From Lachnospiraceae bacterium (GTDB lineage Bacteria > Bacillota > Clostridia > Lachnospirales > Lachnospiraceae), in the NCBI GenBank assembly GCA_022767285.1, contig JALENY010000001.1:124001-188000 (forward strand): a stretch of DNA of 64,000 nt, read 5' to 3'. A program made the position numbers and the translations under genes. Shown here piece after piece: positions 34,046 to 43,238 of the stretch. The notes below the pieces were generated by a model, which saw nothing but the letters and a program-made list of their open reading frames with translations, was not told the DNA's origin and did no database searches. Position 1 is the first letter of the stretch. Every line of letters starts with the position of its first letter.

Positions 34046-35389
34046 TTACTCCTGGGAAGAAAGATAATCAAAGATAAATCTTGAAATAATCGTTGCGCAT
34101 TCTGCACGGCTTGCATTTCCCTGGGGTTCCAGATAAGTCTCATTATATTTTCCGGTGATAATTCCGTTTGCATAAGCCCACTGCATGGCCTCTTTTGCAT
34201 AACCGCTCACTCGGTAACCATCTGCAAAGCCGCTGATATCTGCTCTTGCATCGGTATCACATCCGAGATAGTCTGCATAACGGAACATCATAACTGCCAT
34301 CTGTTCCCGGTTGATCTTGTCCGCCGGACCGAATTTTCCCGTATTGGAATATCCGGTGATAATACCTGCATCGCTTGCCCACATGATTGCATCAGTATAC
34401 CAGATGCCATCCCCCACATCCGGGAATTTCGGAGAATATTCTACTTTCGGTTCCCCCTGAATACGATAGAGGATCACTGCAAACTGGGCGCGGGCCAGAG
34501 ACTGATTGGGGCCAAAAGTCGTCTTATTGAGACCGGTCATCAACCCATTGTAATAAACATCCGCAACATAATTATAATACCATGCGTTTTCCGGCACATC
34601 TGTAAAAGGCATGGGTTCCACCACATAAATTGTAAAACTTGTAGTAAGCCCCCGGTACGTGACGGTTACATCCTGATACTCCTCCATTCGTGTCTTGTCA
34701 TAAGTACACATTTCATCCGTAACCTGCAGGTAGGACGTTCCGTGCTCGCAAGTGATTTCCAACACGAGTCCCATCTCGTCCATTGTCTTGTCAGACTCAA
34801 AAAGGTAAGTCTTATCCGTATCAAGGAGGAGATGGATGGAAGTAGGCGCACAGGTTCCGGTAAACATCTGTACCCAGTAGTCTCCATATGGGGTAGATGA
34901 ATTGTAATCGTGTCCGGCAGCAAGATGTGTGAAATCTTCATCCAGTATATTTGCCCGGTGTCCCTCGCTGTTCATCCAGGAGTTCAGGACTTCCGCCGCA
35001 TCCCTCTGACCGGCAGCAATGTTTTCACCCGCTGCATTATAGGATATCCCAGCTTCATGCAGCGCAGTAAAGCAGCTGCTTCCATTCGGTCTCTCGTGAT
35101 CGAGCTTTGTCTGCAGTTCCTTTACTCTGACATGAGCTGCATCCTGCAGTTCTTTAAATACGGATACAGGTTCCAGACCATAGAGCTGGCGATAATAATT
35201 TGTCGCATAGAGTACATCCCACTCTTCCTCAGTAAAACCGACAGCCTCAGCACCCGACCAGTCGGGTTCTGCCAGCAGAAGCGGACGTTCCGATGACACA
35301 TGAACCGTCTCTGCCATAACCGGTGTTGCAAACAGCATGCCAACCGCTGCGATTACCGCAGTCAGTCCAAACCATTTTTTTCTTCTCAT
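34046..35389 (-). CDS. Secreted CAP-domain (SCP/PR1) protein with three SLH domains
   Basis: A 447-residue surface protein. A signal peptide (1-26, ending VMA) leads to a CAP domain (about 50-175) with LYATNYYRQLYGL, CFTALHEAG, AGENIAAGQ, SWMNSEGHRANIL and YWVQMFTG. The region 185-255 may be a small beta domain. Three SLH domains follow (about 260-445), with the loop motifs LARAQ, INREQ and ASRAE. SLH domains anchor proteins to pyruvylated wall polymers. It is the last of four SLH genes in a row, 18 bases after the previous one, and a terminator follows. CAP proteins have varied or unknown roles in bacteria. Confidence 0.93.
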   Translation of the reverse strand: MRRKKWFGLTAVIAAVGMLFATPVMAETVHVSSERPLLLAEPDWSGAEAVGFTEEEWDVLYATNYYRQLYGLEPVSVFKELQDAAHVRVKELQTKLDHERPNGSSCFTALHEAGISYNAAGENIAAGQRDAAEVLNSWMNSEGHRANILDEDFTHLAAGHDYNSSTPYGDYWVQMFTGTCAPTSIHLLLDTDKTYLFESDKTMDEMGLVLEITCEHGTSYLQVTDEMCTYDKTRMEEYQDVTVTYRGLTTSFTIYVVEPMPFTDVPENAWYYNYVADVYYNGLMTGLNKTTFGPNQSLARAQFAVILYRIQGEPKVEYSPKFPDVGDGIWYTDAIMWASDAGIITGYSNTGKFGPADKINREQMAVMMFRYADYLGCDTDARADISGFADGYRVSGYAKEAMQWAYANGIITGKYNETYLEPQGNASRAECATIISRFIFDYLSSQE

Positions 35390-35407
35390 GCTTATCCCTC
35401 CTAAATC

Positions 35408-36961
35408 TTAATTTTCATATTGCTCAACAAACCGCATAATAATCGTAGCACATTCCGCGCGGTTTGCATTGCCCAGTGGATCTAACACAGTCTGGTTGTA
35501 TTTTCCGGTAATAATTCCGGCCCCCACGGCCCACTGCATGGCTTCTTTTGCATAGTCGTTGACTTTCCATGCATCCTGATATCTGCCAAAGTCCGCTTTT
35601 GCACTGGTATCATAGCCCTTATGCTGAGCATATCGGTACATCATAACTGCCATCTGCTCACGGTTGATCTTATCTGCGGGCCCGAATTTGCCCGTATCGG
35701 AATACCCGGTCACGATACCGACACTGCTTGCCCACATAATCGCATCGGTGTACCAGATATTATCACCCACATCCGGGAACCTCGGGGAATACTCTACCTC
35801 CGGTTCCCCCTCCATTCGATACAGGATCACCGCAAACTGTGCGCGGGCCAGGTTCTGCGTCGGCCCAAACCTGCCATTTCCCAGGCCTGTCATAAGCCCC
35901 CGGTCATTCACATAAGTAACCGCCTCTGCATACCAGTCCGTCGTGGAGACATCATCAAAATCCGTCACCGTGGACTCATCGTATCCGCTATTCGCCACCG
36001 GATATTTTTTGAAAAATGCTTCTGTCCGGTAATTTTCATCATTGGTATGATTGGGGAAATCATTTTTCCCTTTCAGAAAATAACCGTATGTGCTCTGCCC
36101 CGCATCCCAGGTTGAATCCAGATAATAGAAAATTCCGTTAATTTCCGCAATGTTCCATGCGTGAAGTTCTTCCTGACTTGTTCCCGGGATAAGCCGGTTT
36201 TTTACACCCAGCTCATACAGCATGCGGTACATGAGATTCGCATAGCCCTGGCACACGGCTGTTCCGTCATGAAGAGCTGCATATGCCGTAAACTGTTTAA
36301 AATAGGAAGTATCTGACAGATGTTCATAATCATACGCTACATTTTCACAGATATAATCGTATACTGTTCTGATTTTCCGATAATTGGACGCATTCGGACT
36401 CAACTGAAAACCCTCAATGATCCGCTCAACCGCCTCATCCACATATTCCTCTTCTTCATATGTCGTATAGTATGCAAAAGAGAAATCAATGGTATGATAA
36501 TACAACCCGTTTTTCTGAGAAATCTTTGCCGTTGCATCACAGCCGCCATACTGCCATCTCAGATAATCCCCCTGAGTAGGGATACCCGTTTCGGATACCG
36601 CCGCCTCAATCCAGTCTTCAAACATCCCCTGACTGAATTTTGTTCCGCCTGCATAATAGAGGGTAAAATTTTCCATCCGATCTTCCATTGCAGAGCGGAT
36701 TTTCTCAGCGACTTCATCCGCATCGGTAAGATACATCGGCTCCGCGTAAAAGGCGATTTTATCTGACTCTGCAAAATCCGGTATCTGTTCCTCACTGAAA
36801 ATTCCATCATACAGAGGATTCCGATATGTCAGTGACAGAATTTCCCGGTTTTCGCCGTCAAAATCCGTTGTTTCTGTTGCGCTGACCGTCACCGGACTGC
36901 AAAACAGCAGAAACAGCAGAAAAGATAAAACAAATAAAAGTAATTTTCTGCCTTTTTTCAT
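35408..36961 (-). CDS. Secreted transglutaminase-like protein with three SLH domains
   Basis: A 517-residue surface protein. The signal peptide covers about residues 1-28. A transglutaminase-like domain has the triad Cys237 (AVCQGYA), His267 (ELHAWN) and Asp282 (YLDSTWD). Three SLH domains occupy about 335-517, again with LARAQ, INREQ and NRAE motifs. Such domains may act as peptide-processing or cross-linking enzymes, often of unknown substrate. ATG at 36961 has GGAG six bases upstream; the longer frame to 36997 begins inside a small hairpin (GCTGCC/GGCAGC) and lacks a ribosome site. It closely resembles the 939-residue protein upstream, apart from that protein's Cys-rich repeats. Confidence 0.9.
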   Translation of the reverse strand: MKKGRKLLLFVLSFLLFLLFCSPVTVSATETTDFDGENREILSLTYRNPLYDGIFSEEQIPDFAESDKIAFYAEPMYLTDADEVAEKIRSAMEDRMENFTLYYAGGTKFSQGMFEDWIEAAVSETGIPTQGDYLRWQYGGCDATAKISQKNGLYYHTIDFSFAYYTTYEEEEYVDEAVERIIEGFQLSPNASNYRKIRTVYDYICENVAYDYEHLSDTSYFKQFTAYAALHDGTAVCQGYANLMYRMLYELGVKNRLIPGTSQEELHAWNIAEINGIFYYLDSTWDAGQSTYGYFLKGKNDFPNHTNDENYRTEAFFKKYPVANSGYDESTVTDFDDVSTTDWYAEAVTYVNDRGLMTGLGNGRFGPTQNLARAQFAVILYRMEGEPEVEYSPRFPDVGDNIWYTDAIMWASSVGIVTGYSDTGKFGPADKINREQMAVMMYRYAQHKGYDTSAKADFGRYQDAWKVNDYAKEAMQWAVGAGIITGKYNQTVLDPLGNANRAECATIIMRFVEQYEN

Positions 36962-37048
36962 ATCAGTCTCCATTCCGCTGCCTTTTTCCGGCAGCATAAA
37001 CCATAATAAAAGTTATATTTTTCTGCAGTTCCATTGATGATTTATTAA

Positions 37049-37882
37049 CTACTGTTCCTTTTTCTCCGGATTCTCATATTTCTTTATAAATCTCATAATG
37101 GTCATGGCGCATTCACAACGGATGGCAGGGCCCATAGGTGCCAGCAGCGTACCGCTTTCTTTTCCGGTTAAAATGCCGCTTCCCAATGCCCACGCCACTG
37201 CCTCTTTTGCAAAAGCACTGACATCAGAAGTATCTTTGTAGGAGCTGAGATCCGCCTTTTCACTGATGTCGTAGCCCCGGTATCCGGCATACCGGTACAT
37301 CATGATCGCCATCTGCTCACGATTGATGTTGTCGTTTGGGCCAAACAGATCCGAATCCCCGTATCCGCCGACAATACCGGCATTGCTTGCCCAAAGGATC
37401 GCGTCTGTATACCATTTTTTTGCGGAAACATCTGAGTATTTTTCAACATATTCCACTTTCGGCGAGCCGCTCATGCGATAAAGAATAATTGCAAACTGGG
37501 CACGTGTCAGCAGTGCATCTGGTGCGAACGTATTTTTACCCTGGCCATTCATAAGACCGTTATCTTTCACGAACCTCACCGCCTCATAATACCAGTCCTC
37601 TTCGCTTACATCGTTAAAGGAAAATTGTTTTTCAATGACATGGATCAGGCACTCGGCACACTCTCCGTGAAGGCTGGCGGTGATAACAGCGGAACCAAGT
37701 CCTGCTGCCGTAATTACACCATTTTTATCCACGGCCGCCACGGATTCGTTGTCACTTGTCCACAGAATATCCGCGGGATTCCCCTTTTTCTTCGGCATAC
37801 AGTTCGTGGTCAGGGTAAATTTTTCACCCTGTTCCAGACGAACCAGCTCAAAATCAATCATATCGTAGTTATGTGTTTCCAT
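37049..37882 (-). CDS. SLH protein with a Big2-like domain and no signal peptide
   Basis: A 277-residue protein. An N-terminal bacterial Ig-like (Big2) domain is seen in LWTSDNESVAAVDKNG and GSAVITASLHG (residues about 15-85). Three SLH domains follow (about 92-270), with LTRAQ, INREQ and RCEC in the place of RAEC in the third. No signal peptide or membrane helix is present. Yet ATG at 37882 has a good GGAG site eight bases upstream, and the neighbours on both sides have clear signal peptides. It is thus either an intracellular form, a protein exported by an unusual route or a remnant of a longer surface protein that has lost its leader. It lies in the same operon, 22 bases after the previous gene. 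Confidence 0.85.
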   Translation of the reverse strand: METHNYDMIDFELVRLEQGEKFTLTTNCMPKKKGNPADILWTSDNESVAAVDKNGVITAAGLGSAVITASLHGECAECLIHVIEKQFSFNDVSEEDWYYEAVRFVKDNGLMNGQGKNTFAPDALLTRAQFAIILYRMSGSPKVEYVEKYSDVSAKKWYTDAILWASNAGIVGGYGDSDLFGPNDNINREQMAIMMYRYAGYRGYDISEKADLSSYKDTSDVSAFAKEAVAWALGSGILTGKESGTLLAPMGPAIRCECAMTIMRFIKKYENPEKKEQ

Positions 37883-37904
37883 ATGTTTTCTCCATCATTT
37901 ATTT

Positions 37905-40724
37905 CTATTCATATTTCTCCACAAACCGCATAATGATCGTTGCACATTCGGCGCGGTTTGCACTGCCCAGCGGATCAATTCTTGTTCCGTTATACTTTCC
38001 GGTGATGATTCCGGTTCCCACAGCCCACTGCATTGCCTCTTTTGCATAACCGCTGACTCTGGAGGCATCATCAAATTTGCTGAAATCCGCTTTCTCGCTG
38101 GTATCGTATTTTTTATACTGGGCATAGCGGTACATCATAACGGCCATCTGTTCACGGGTGATTTTATCTGCGGGACCGAATTTACCCGTATTGGTGTATC
38201 CGGTGATAATGCCATTCTCACTTGCCCACATAATCGCATCGGTATACCAGATTCCGTCCGGCACGTCCGGGAATACATTCCGGTAGCTTACATCCGGTTC
38301 CCCCTCCATACGGTATAGAATAACGGCGAACTGAGCGCGGGCCAGCGTCTGTGCCGGGCCAAAGGTGGTTTCATTCAGACCGGTCATAAGACCTCTTTCA
38401 TTTACGTATGCCACCGCATCATAGAACCAGTCACCTTTGTGAACATCTGTGAACTTCATCGCTGTCCCCGTACCGGTCCTGGGAATAATTCTGGTTTCTT
38501 CTTCCTGACAGTTGCTGCAAACACGTTTTTCCAGACCATCTTCCGTGGCTGTGGCTTCTTTTTCCACTGTCCAGTCACCAAAACTGTGGCCGGTCGCCGG
38601 TATTTCTCTTGTTTCTTTCTCTCCGCATATGCTGCAGACACGCTCTTCTGTTCCCGCTTCTGTACAGGTGGCTTCTTTTGCCACTGTCCAGTCACCATAG
38701 CTGTGGCCGGTCGCCGGTATTTCTCTTGTCTCTTTCTCTCCGCATGCGCTGCAGACGCTCTCTTCTGTTCCCGCTTCTGTACAGGTGGCTTCTTTCACTA
38801 CTGTCCAGTCACCATAGCTGTGGCCGGTTGCCGGTATTTCTCTTGTCTCTTTCTCTCCGCATACGCTGCAGACGCTCTCTTCTATTCCTGCCTCTGTACA
38901 GGTAGCTTCTTTTGTTATTTTTCCTGCATCCCATTTATGATCCGTTAACGGGATTTCTGTCTGGCTTCCTTCTTTTATAACATCGCAGACACTGCAGTGG
39001 ATACTCTTACTTCCCTTTTCGGTACAGGTAGCTTCTTTGTCTATCGTATAATCCGACTCCCAGGTGTGACCTTTAGCAGCGATTTCTCTCGTCTCTTTTT
39101 CTCCGCAAGCACTGCAGACACGTTCCTCACTGCCCTTTTCCGTACAGTCAGCCTCTTTTATTACTTTCCAGTCGCCAAAACTGTGACCGGCTGCAGCAAT
39201 TGTCTCTGTTTTTGTTGTTTTACAGGAAGTGCAGGTGTATGTTTTGACTCCTGCCTCTGTGCAGGAGGCTTCTTTTGTCACTTTTCCCGCATCCCAATTA
39301 TGATCCGTTTCCGGGATCTCCACCTGACTTCCTTCTTTTACGGTATCACAGACACTGCAGTGGATGCTCTTACTTCCCTTCTCCGTACAACTTGCCACCC
39401 GATCCACGGTATACTCCGCTTCCCAGGTATGATCTTTCATCGGAATTGTTTCGCCTTTTTCCTTGATTGCACCGCAGTCGGAGCAGACCGTATCTCCTGT
39501 ATATCCCTCTTCTGTACAGGTACTGTCTTTTTGGTTTTTCAGAACCCAGTTATGCACTTCGTCATCTTCATCCGTTTTCTCATATGCAGTCTCTGCAATA
39601 GGATACTCCTGCTGAAAACTGTCTGTCAAATACTCATCATCACTTTCATGTTCGGGGAAATCCTTGGTTCCCTTTAAGAAATAGCTATATGTGGAACGCC
39701 CTGCATCCCATGTGGAATCAACGTAATAATACTTATCTTTCAGTTCCACAATATTCCAGCCATGAGGGCCCCCCTCAGAGCCGGAAGGTGTACCGATACC
39801 GCTGATCACTCTTGCATCAACCCCCGCTTCCAAAGCCAGGCGGTAGAACAATACTGCATAGCCCTGACAAACCGATGTTCCGTTGACCAGGGCACCGTAT
39901 GCGGTAAACTGTAATTTGTAAGAACTGTCTGAGAGATGATCGTAATCGTAAACTACATTACTGCAGATGTAATCGTAAATACTCTTGATCTTGCTATAGT
40001 CTGTTTTGTCTTCCAGATCCAGCGAAGCGATGGTGGTTTTAACTTTCGCATCCATTTCCGCTTCCTGCTCTGCATTGGTATAATATTTCATAGCATATGT
40101 AATACTATAATTCTTTTTTCCGCCCTTCGTATTATAGGATATGCTCGCTTCCCATCCGCCATACTGAAATTTCAGATAGTCACCTTCTGTGGGCACACCG
40201 GTATGTGTAATAGCCTCGTCAGAAATAAGCTTGGCCAGAGAGCCGTCGTGAGTATCCGTAGTGGAATATCCGACAACAATGGTTTCCGAACGCTTTTTCA
40301 TTTCCTGGCGCATCTGCGCAGCGGCTTCTTCGATGGTTGAATAATAGGTATCTGCAACCTGCGGTTCTGGCGCCAGCCTCGGTTCCTGTTTAATGCTTAC
40401 CGAGACAATGTCCTCATAAACAGGATTGACATAACTCGCCTCAAATTCACCTTCCGGAGCCGGATCTGTTTCATCGACAGGCTTTGCGTCCCTTTCCGAT
40501 TCATATAGATCTGCTGCAATCGTATTTACTTCAACCGGATCTGGGGCAATACCTGTTTTAGTCGTAACTGTATCAGTTTCCACCGCAGCATTTTCCGTTG
40601 TATCATCGGATATGGTTCCCGCCTCTGCCAAAACTCCGTTGGTTAAAGACATGGAAACAACGAGGCTTATTATGATCACACTGCTCAATATCCGCTTCCA
40701 TAATTCTTCTTTTCCCGTTTTCAT
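37905..40724 (-). CDS. Large transglutaminase-like surface protein with Cys-rich tandem repeats and three SLH domains
   Basis: A 939-residue surface protein, first of four SLH genes. A signal peptide (1-34) leads to a transglutaminase-like domain with Cys286 (SVCQGYA), His321 (GPHGWN) and Asp336 (YVDSTWD). Nine repeat units follow (about 395-735), each of about 37-39 residues with a CTE start, a CxxC pair and a GH or DH. Three SLH domains end the protein (about 755-935). ATG at 40724 has an AGGAGG site. The repeats are very alike at DNA level (see the repeat entry). Repeats of this kind are common in clostridial surface proteins, and a metal-binding or disulfide role is possible. Confidence 0.92.
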   Translation of the reverse strand: MKTGKEELWKRILSSVIIISLVVSMSLTNGVLAEAGTISDDTTENAAVETDTVTTKTGIAPDPVEVNTIAADLYESERDAKPVDETDPAPEGEFEASYVNPVYEDIVSVSIKQEPRLAPEPQVADTYYSTIEEAAAQMRQEMKKRSETIVVGYSTTDTHDGSLAKLISDEAITHTGVPTEGDYLKFQYGGWEASISYNTKGGKKNYSITYAMKYYTNAEQEAEMDAKVKTTIASLDLEDKTDYSKIKSIYDYICSNVVYDYDHLSDSSYKLQFTAYGALVNGTSVCQGYAVLFYRLALEAGVDARVISGIGTPSGSEGGPHGWNIVELKDKYYYVDSTWDAGRSTYSYFLKGTKDFPEHESDDEYLTDSFQQEYPIAETAYEKTDEDDEVHNWVLKNQKDSTCTEEGYTGDTVCSDCGAIKEKGETIPMKDHTWEAEYTVDRVASCTEKGSKSIHCSVCDTVKEGSQVEIPETDHNWDAGKVTKEASCTEAGVKTYTCTSCKTTKTETIAAAGHSFGDWKVIKEADCTEKGSEERVCSACGEKETREIAAKGHTWESDYTIDKEATCTEKGSKSIHCSVCDVIKEGSQTEIPLTDHKWDAGKITKEATCTEAGIEESVCSVCGEKETREIPATGHSYGDWTVVKEATCTEAGTEESVCSACGEKETREIPATGHSYGDWTVAKEATCTEAGTEERVCSICGEKETREIPATGHSFGDWTVEKEATATEDGLEKRVCSNCQEEETRIIPRTGTGTAMKFTDVHKGDWFYDAVAYVNERGLMTGLNETTFGPAQTLARAQFAVILYRMEGEPDVSYRNVFPDVPDGIWYTDAIMWASENGIITGYTNTGKFGPADKITREQMAVMMYRYAQYKKYDTSEKADFSKFDDASRVSGYAKEAMQWAVGTGIITGKYNGTRIDPLGSANRAECATIIMRFVEKYE
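38470..39530 (-). repeat. Tandem repeat array of about 117 bases within the SLH/transglutaminase gene
   Basis: Nine units code for Cys-rich modules. Adjacent copies have an exact 117-base period (39 codons) in the more recent part: CTGTGGCCGGT occurs at 38584, 38701 and 38818. The copies at about 38570-38910 are almost identical in DNA, while those nearer 39500 are more diverged, pointing to recent expansion at the 3' end of the array. Confidence 0.85.
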
Positions 40725-40767
40725 CAGACTTTTCCTCCTATTTCGATTGTAACTATTTAGTGTTTAT

Positions 40768-40773
40768 ATTATA
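40768..40773 (-). promoter_or_regulatory. Candidate -10 box for the SLH operon
   Basis: TATAAT at 40768-40773, about 44 bases upstream of the ATG at 40724, in a very A/T-rich gap. The expected -35 region falls inside the end of the upstream gene and does not match the consensus, so this is only a weak call. Confidence 0.35.
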
Positions 40774-40783
40774 CTTTTATTTT

Positions 40784-42001
40784 TCAATGCTTTATGAGCT
40801 TTCGCAGTTTCCAGGTCTTCGTCTGTTCAATCTGGTGAATTGTCTCTTTCAGCCTTTGATTTTCCTCTGTCAATTCTTTCATTTTCTTATTTGTCTCACC
40901 CACTTGCCGGTTCAGTGTCTCATTGGCCGCTACCAGCCCTTCCACTCTTTCCTCCAGCATGGGACGCAGTCTTTTCAGATATTCCAGTTCACACATAATG
41001 GAATCCGTTGTAAACATTGGCTTTATCGAAATATCATAAAATGTTTTAGGTGTAAACTGATATTTCTCCTTCAACAGTACCAGCATATCCGGATCCTGCA
41101 TTATATCAAGCAGTTTCTTGGCCCCCAGCACGGGATTGATGTCTTCTCCGCGAATACACCGACACAGCAGAAATGCCTGTTCACATAACAATTCCTCATG
41201 GCTTTTGGAATCTTTTTTTACAAAATCTTCCTGAAATACCTCTGTAAAGATTTCGTCGGACATATCATCGAAATAATGGTAACGTATGTTCATATGCTCG
41301 TTTAAAAACCGTCTGGTGGTAGCCTCATCCCATGCACTGTTCTGGTTTTCTGTGCGGCGGTATTTCGTCAGTGGCTCCTCCAGAAAAATAAAATCGAAAT
41401 GGCGGATTGCCCGTACAAAATAATCAAAATCATGGGACTGAAGATATGCCAGATTAAAACCACCGATCCGATCCACCACTTCCCGTTTCATCAAAAGCGT
41501 AGACTGAATCAGCGAATTTCCGTAGAAAAAGAAATGGCGGATCCATCCACGTCGATCTTCCTGCCTGCTGTTATACATTTGATAAAAAACCATCATAGAA
41601 TCGTTTACAATCTCTTCCTTTTCATTAATGATGTCCAGTTTTGTAAAACACAGAGCACCTTCCGGATGCGCTTCCATATACTGCACCTGTCTTTCCAATT
41701 TTTCCGGGCACCATATGTCGTCACTGTCAATTCTCGCCACATAAGAACCTGTAACTTTTGATAAGCCGAGATTTGTCACATAACTGATATGATTGTTTTC
41801 CTTCTGAAGATACGGCCTGATACGCGGATCGCGATCGGCGTATTGCCTGATAATTTCCGGTGAAGCATCCGTGGAACCGTCATCCACGATGATAAACTCC
41901 AGATTTTTCCACGTCTGACCAAGCACGCTCTCAATTGCTCTTCCGATAAAATCTTCATGGTTATAATTAACCATTACAACACTGATTAAAGACTGCTCCA
42001 T
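40784..42001 (-). CDS. GT2 glycosyltransferase with a C-terminal coiled coil
   Basis: A 405-residue family 2 glycosyltransferase. The GT-A domain (about 1-240) opens ISVVMVNYNHEDFIGRAI and has the DDGSTD and IDSDDIW motifs, the latter the DxD metal site. A middle region of unknown role precedes a coiled coil (about 350-390). The C-terminus is the basic QTKTWKLRKLIKH, a form of the tail motif shared with the small protein at 27581. ATG at 42001 has GGGAGGGG upstream. It is co-transcribed with the pyruvyl transferase, 37 bases upstream. The sugar it adds is unknown. Confidence 0.87.
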   Translation of the reverse strand: MEQSLISVVMVNYNHEDFIGRAIESVLGQTWKNLEFIIVDDGSTDASPEIIRQYADRDPRIRPYLQKENNHISYVTNLGLSKVTGSYVARIDSDDIWCPEKLERQVQYMEAHPEGALCFTKLDIINEKEEIVNDSMMVFYQMYNSRQEDRRGWIRHFFFYGNSLIQSTLLMKREVVDRIGGFNLAYLQSHDFDYFVRAIRHFDFIFLEEPLTKYRRTENQNSAWDEATTRRFLNEHMNIRYHYFDDMSDEIFTEVFQEDFVKKDSKSHEELLCEQAFLLCRCIRGEDINPVLGAKKLLDIMQDPDMLVLLKEKYQFTPKTFYDISIKPMFTTDSIMCELEYLKRLRPMLEERVEGLVAANETLNRQVGETNKKMKELTEENQRLKETIHQIEQTKTWKLRKLIKH

Positions 42002-42037
42002 ATGTTTGCCCCTCCCATAAAGCTCTCATTTCGTTCT

Positions 42038-43150
42038 TTAACGCTCTTCCCTTAAAAAGCAATCCAACCTCTCAAAATGTCTTTGTGCTTCTTCTTTATA
42101 CTTTTCCCGGATATGCTCCGGAAGCCGTTCCACTGTTCCCATCAGTTTCCCAATCTCTGCACGTTCCAAATCATCCATTGTGACATACACACTGCATCCG
42201 CAATCATCAAGTGTATGCTGCGTTTTCTGGTCATACACAATCGGCAGTACCCGTTTGCCTTTCATCCAGCCCAGAATAATGCTATGGAACCGTGTGCCGA
42301 TTACAATCTCCGCTTCATCAAAAAGGGCCACCGCCTCTTCCACATCGTTTTCATAAATATAATGGCTGATTCGGGAGCGTTTTTTCTCCGGAATAAGGGA
42401 TTCCACTTCCCGGGCGGCTGCATCGTCTCCCTGACTTTGGCAAAAGCAGATAAATGTCGCTTCGTAGCCTGCATCCACATAAGCCTCTGTCATAGCAGCC
42501 AGAAATTTTTTATATACCGTATCATACTGATTTAACGGGAAAGCGCCGCTCCTGTCTTTCATCTGAATCGTCGAAATCAGTACCCTCTTTTTTTCCGGAA
42601 TTATTTTTTTCTCTGAAGGTTCATACCCAAAAACCAGGTCCGGTGCATAGCCGGCCCGCGGGAGGTCTGAAAACAGTTCGTAAGAGTAGCGATCCCGGAA
42701 ACAGATCCCCTCATATCGACCAAACAGCTCATGATATTTTTCCTGAAAGACCTCATCCGTATAGGGTCCAAAATTCGCGCCACAGACAAAAAGCCTCCGG
42801 CTGATATTGCGAAGAGACAAATTGATCATATACAGAGTTTCCCAGATATCATTCTGAGGATACATGGAGCCGCCAATCTGAACCAACGCATCCGCCTTTT
42901 TCACTTTCGTTGAAAAAAGATCATCCTCACCATGATTCTTCCATTTTAGAAACCGGTCCCAATACTGCATCAACCGGTCTTCCATCCCAAATACTTTGAG
43001 ATTCTCCAGTTTTTTAAATCGTTGCTTATACTCTTTACGCGCACGGACCTCAAACTTCACGTGAGGATATCGTCTGCAGAGTATCCAAACCATCAGATCG
43101 TCACCCAGATTGCCTTCCAGATACGCGTAAACCAGTATCTTTTTTCTCAT
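42038..43150 (-). CDS. Polysaccharide pyruvyl transferase family protein
   Basis: A 370-residue member of the polysaccharide pyruvyl transferase family (CsaB/WcaK type), which adds a ketal-linked pyruvate from phosphoenolpyruvate to sugars. It opens KILVYAYLEGNLGDDLMVWI, then has VQIGGSMYPQN, FGPYTDEVF and the C-terminal block FDEAEIVIGTRFHSIILGW, whose Arg and His are the family hallmark. In Gram-positive bacteria, CsaB pyruvylates the wall polymer to which SLH domains bind; four SLH genes lie directly downstream. ATG at 43150 has GGGAG about six bases upstream; 43165 has none. The promoter at 43210-43238 precedes it. Confidence 0.87.
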   Translation of the reverse strand: MRKKILVYAYLEGNLGDDLMVWILCRRYPHVKFEVRARKEYKQRFKKLENLKVFGMEDRLMQYWDRFLKWKNHGEDDLFSTKVKKADALVQIGGSMYPQNDIWETLYMINLSLRNISRRLFVCGANFGPYTDEVFQEKYHELFGRYEGICFRDRYSYELFSDLPRAGYAPDLVFGYEPSEKKIIPEKKRVLISTIQMKDRSGAFPLNQYDTVYKKFLAAMTEAYVDAGYEATFICFCQSQGDDAAAREVESLIPEKKRSRISHYIYENDVEEAVALFDEAEIVIGTRFHSIILGWMKGKRVLPIVYDQKTQHTLDDCGCSVYVTMDDLERAEIGKLMGTVERLPEHIREKYKEEAQRHFERLDCFLREER

Positions 43151-43209
43151 TTTCTTCTCCCTCATTGCGTCTGTCCAAAGGACTCATAAATTCCCATTGC
43201 TTACCTTTT

Positions 43210-43238
43210 ATTCTACCAAAAAAACGATATGTGTTCAA
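43210..43238 (-). promoter_or_regulatory. Promoter of the pyruvyl transferase-GT2 unit, within a terminator
   Basis: -35 TTGAAC (43233-43238), 17-base spacer, -10 TAGAAT (43210-43215). The -35 begins in the loop of the terminator that ends the upstream unit, and the spacer is one arm of that hairpin together with its T run. Confidence 0.55.

Noticed and set aside
36977-36995. A GCTGCC/GGCAGC hairpin between two SLH genes as a terminator
   Set aside because: Only six base pairs, no T run, and the flanking genes appear to belong to one operon.
38570-38910. A CRISPR-like array of regularly spaced repeats
   Set aside because: The units are contiguous, in frame, 117 bases long and protein coding; no unique spacers and no cas genes are seen.
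38439-38948. Plus-strand frames across the repeat array that look like repeated Cys-rich peptides
   Set aside because: They mirror the 117-base repeats of the SLH/transglutaminase gene; the repeat period keeps stop codons out of the reverse frame. The minus strand has the signal peptide and known domains.
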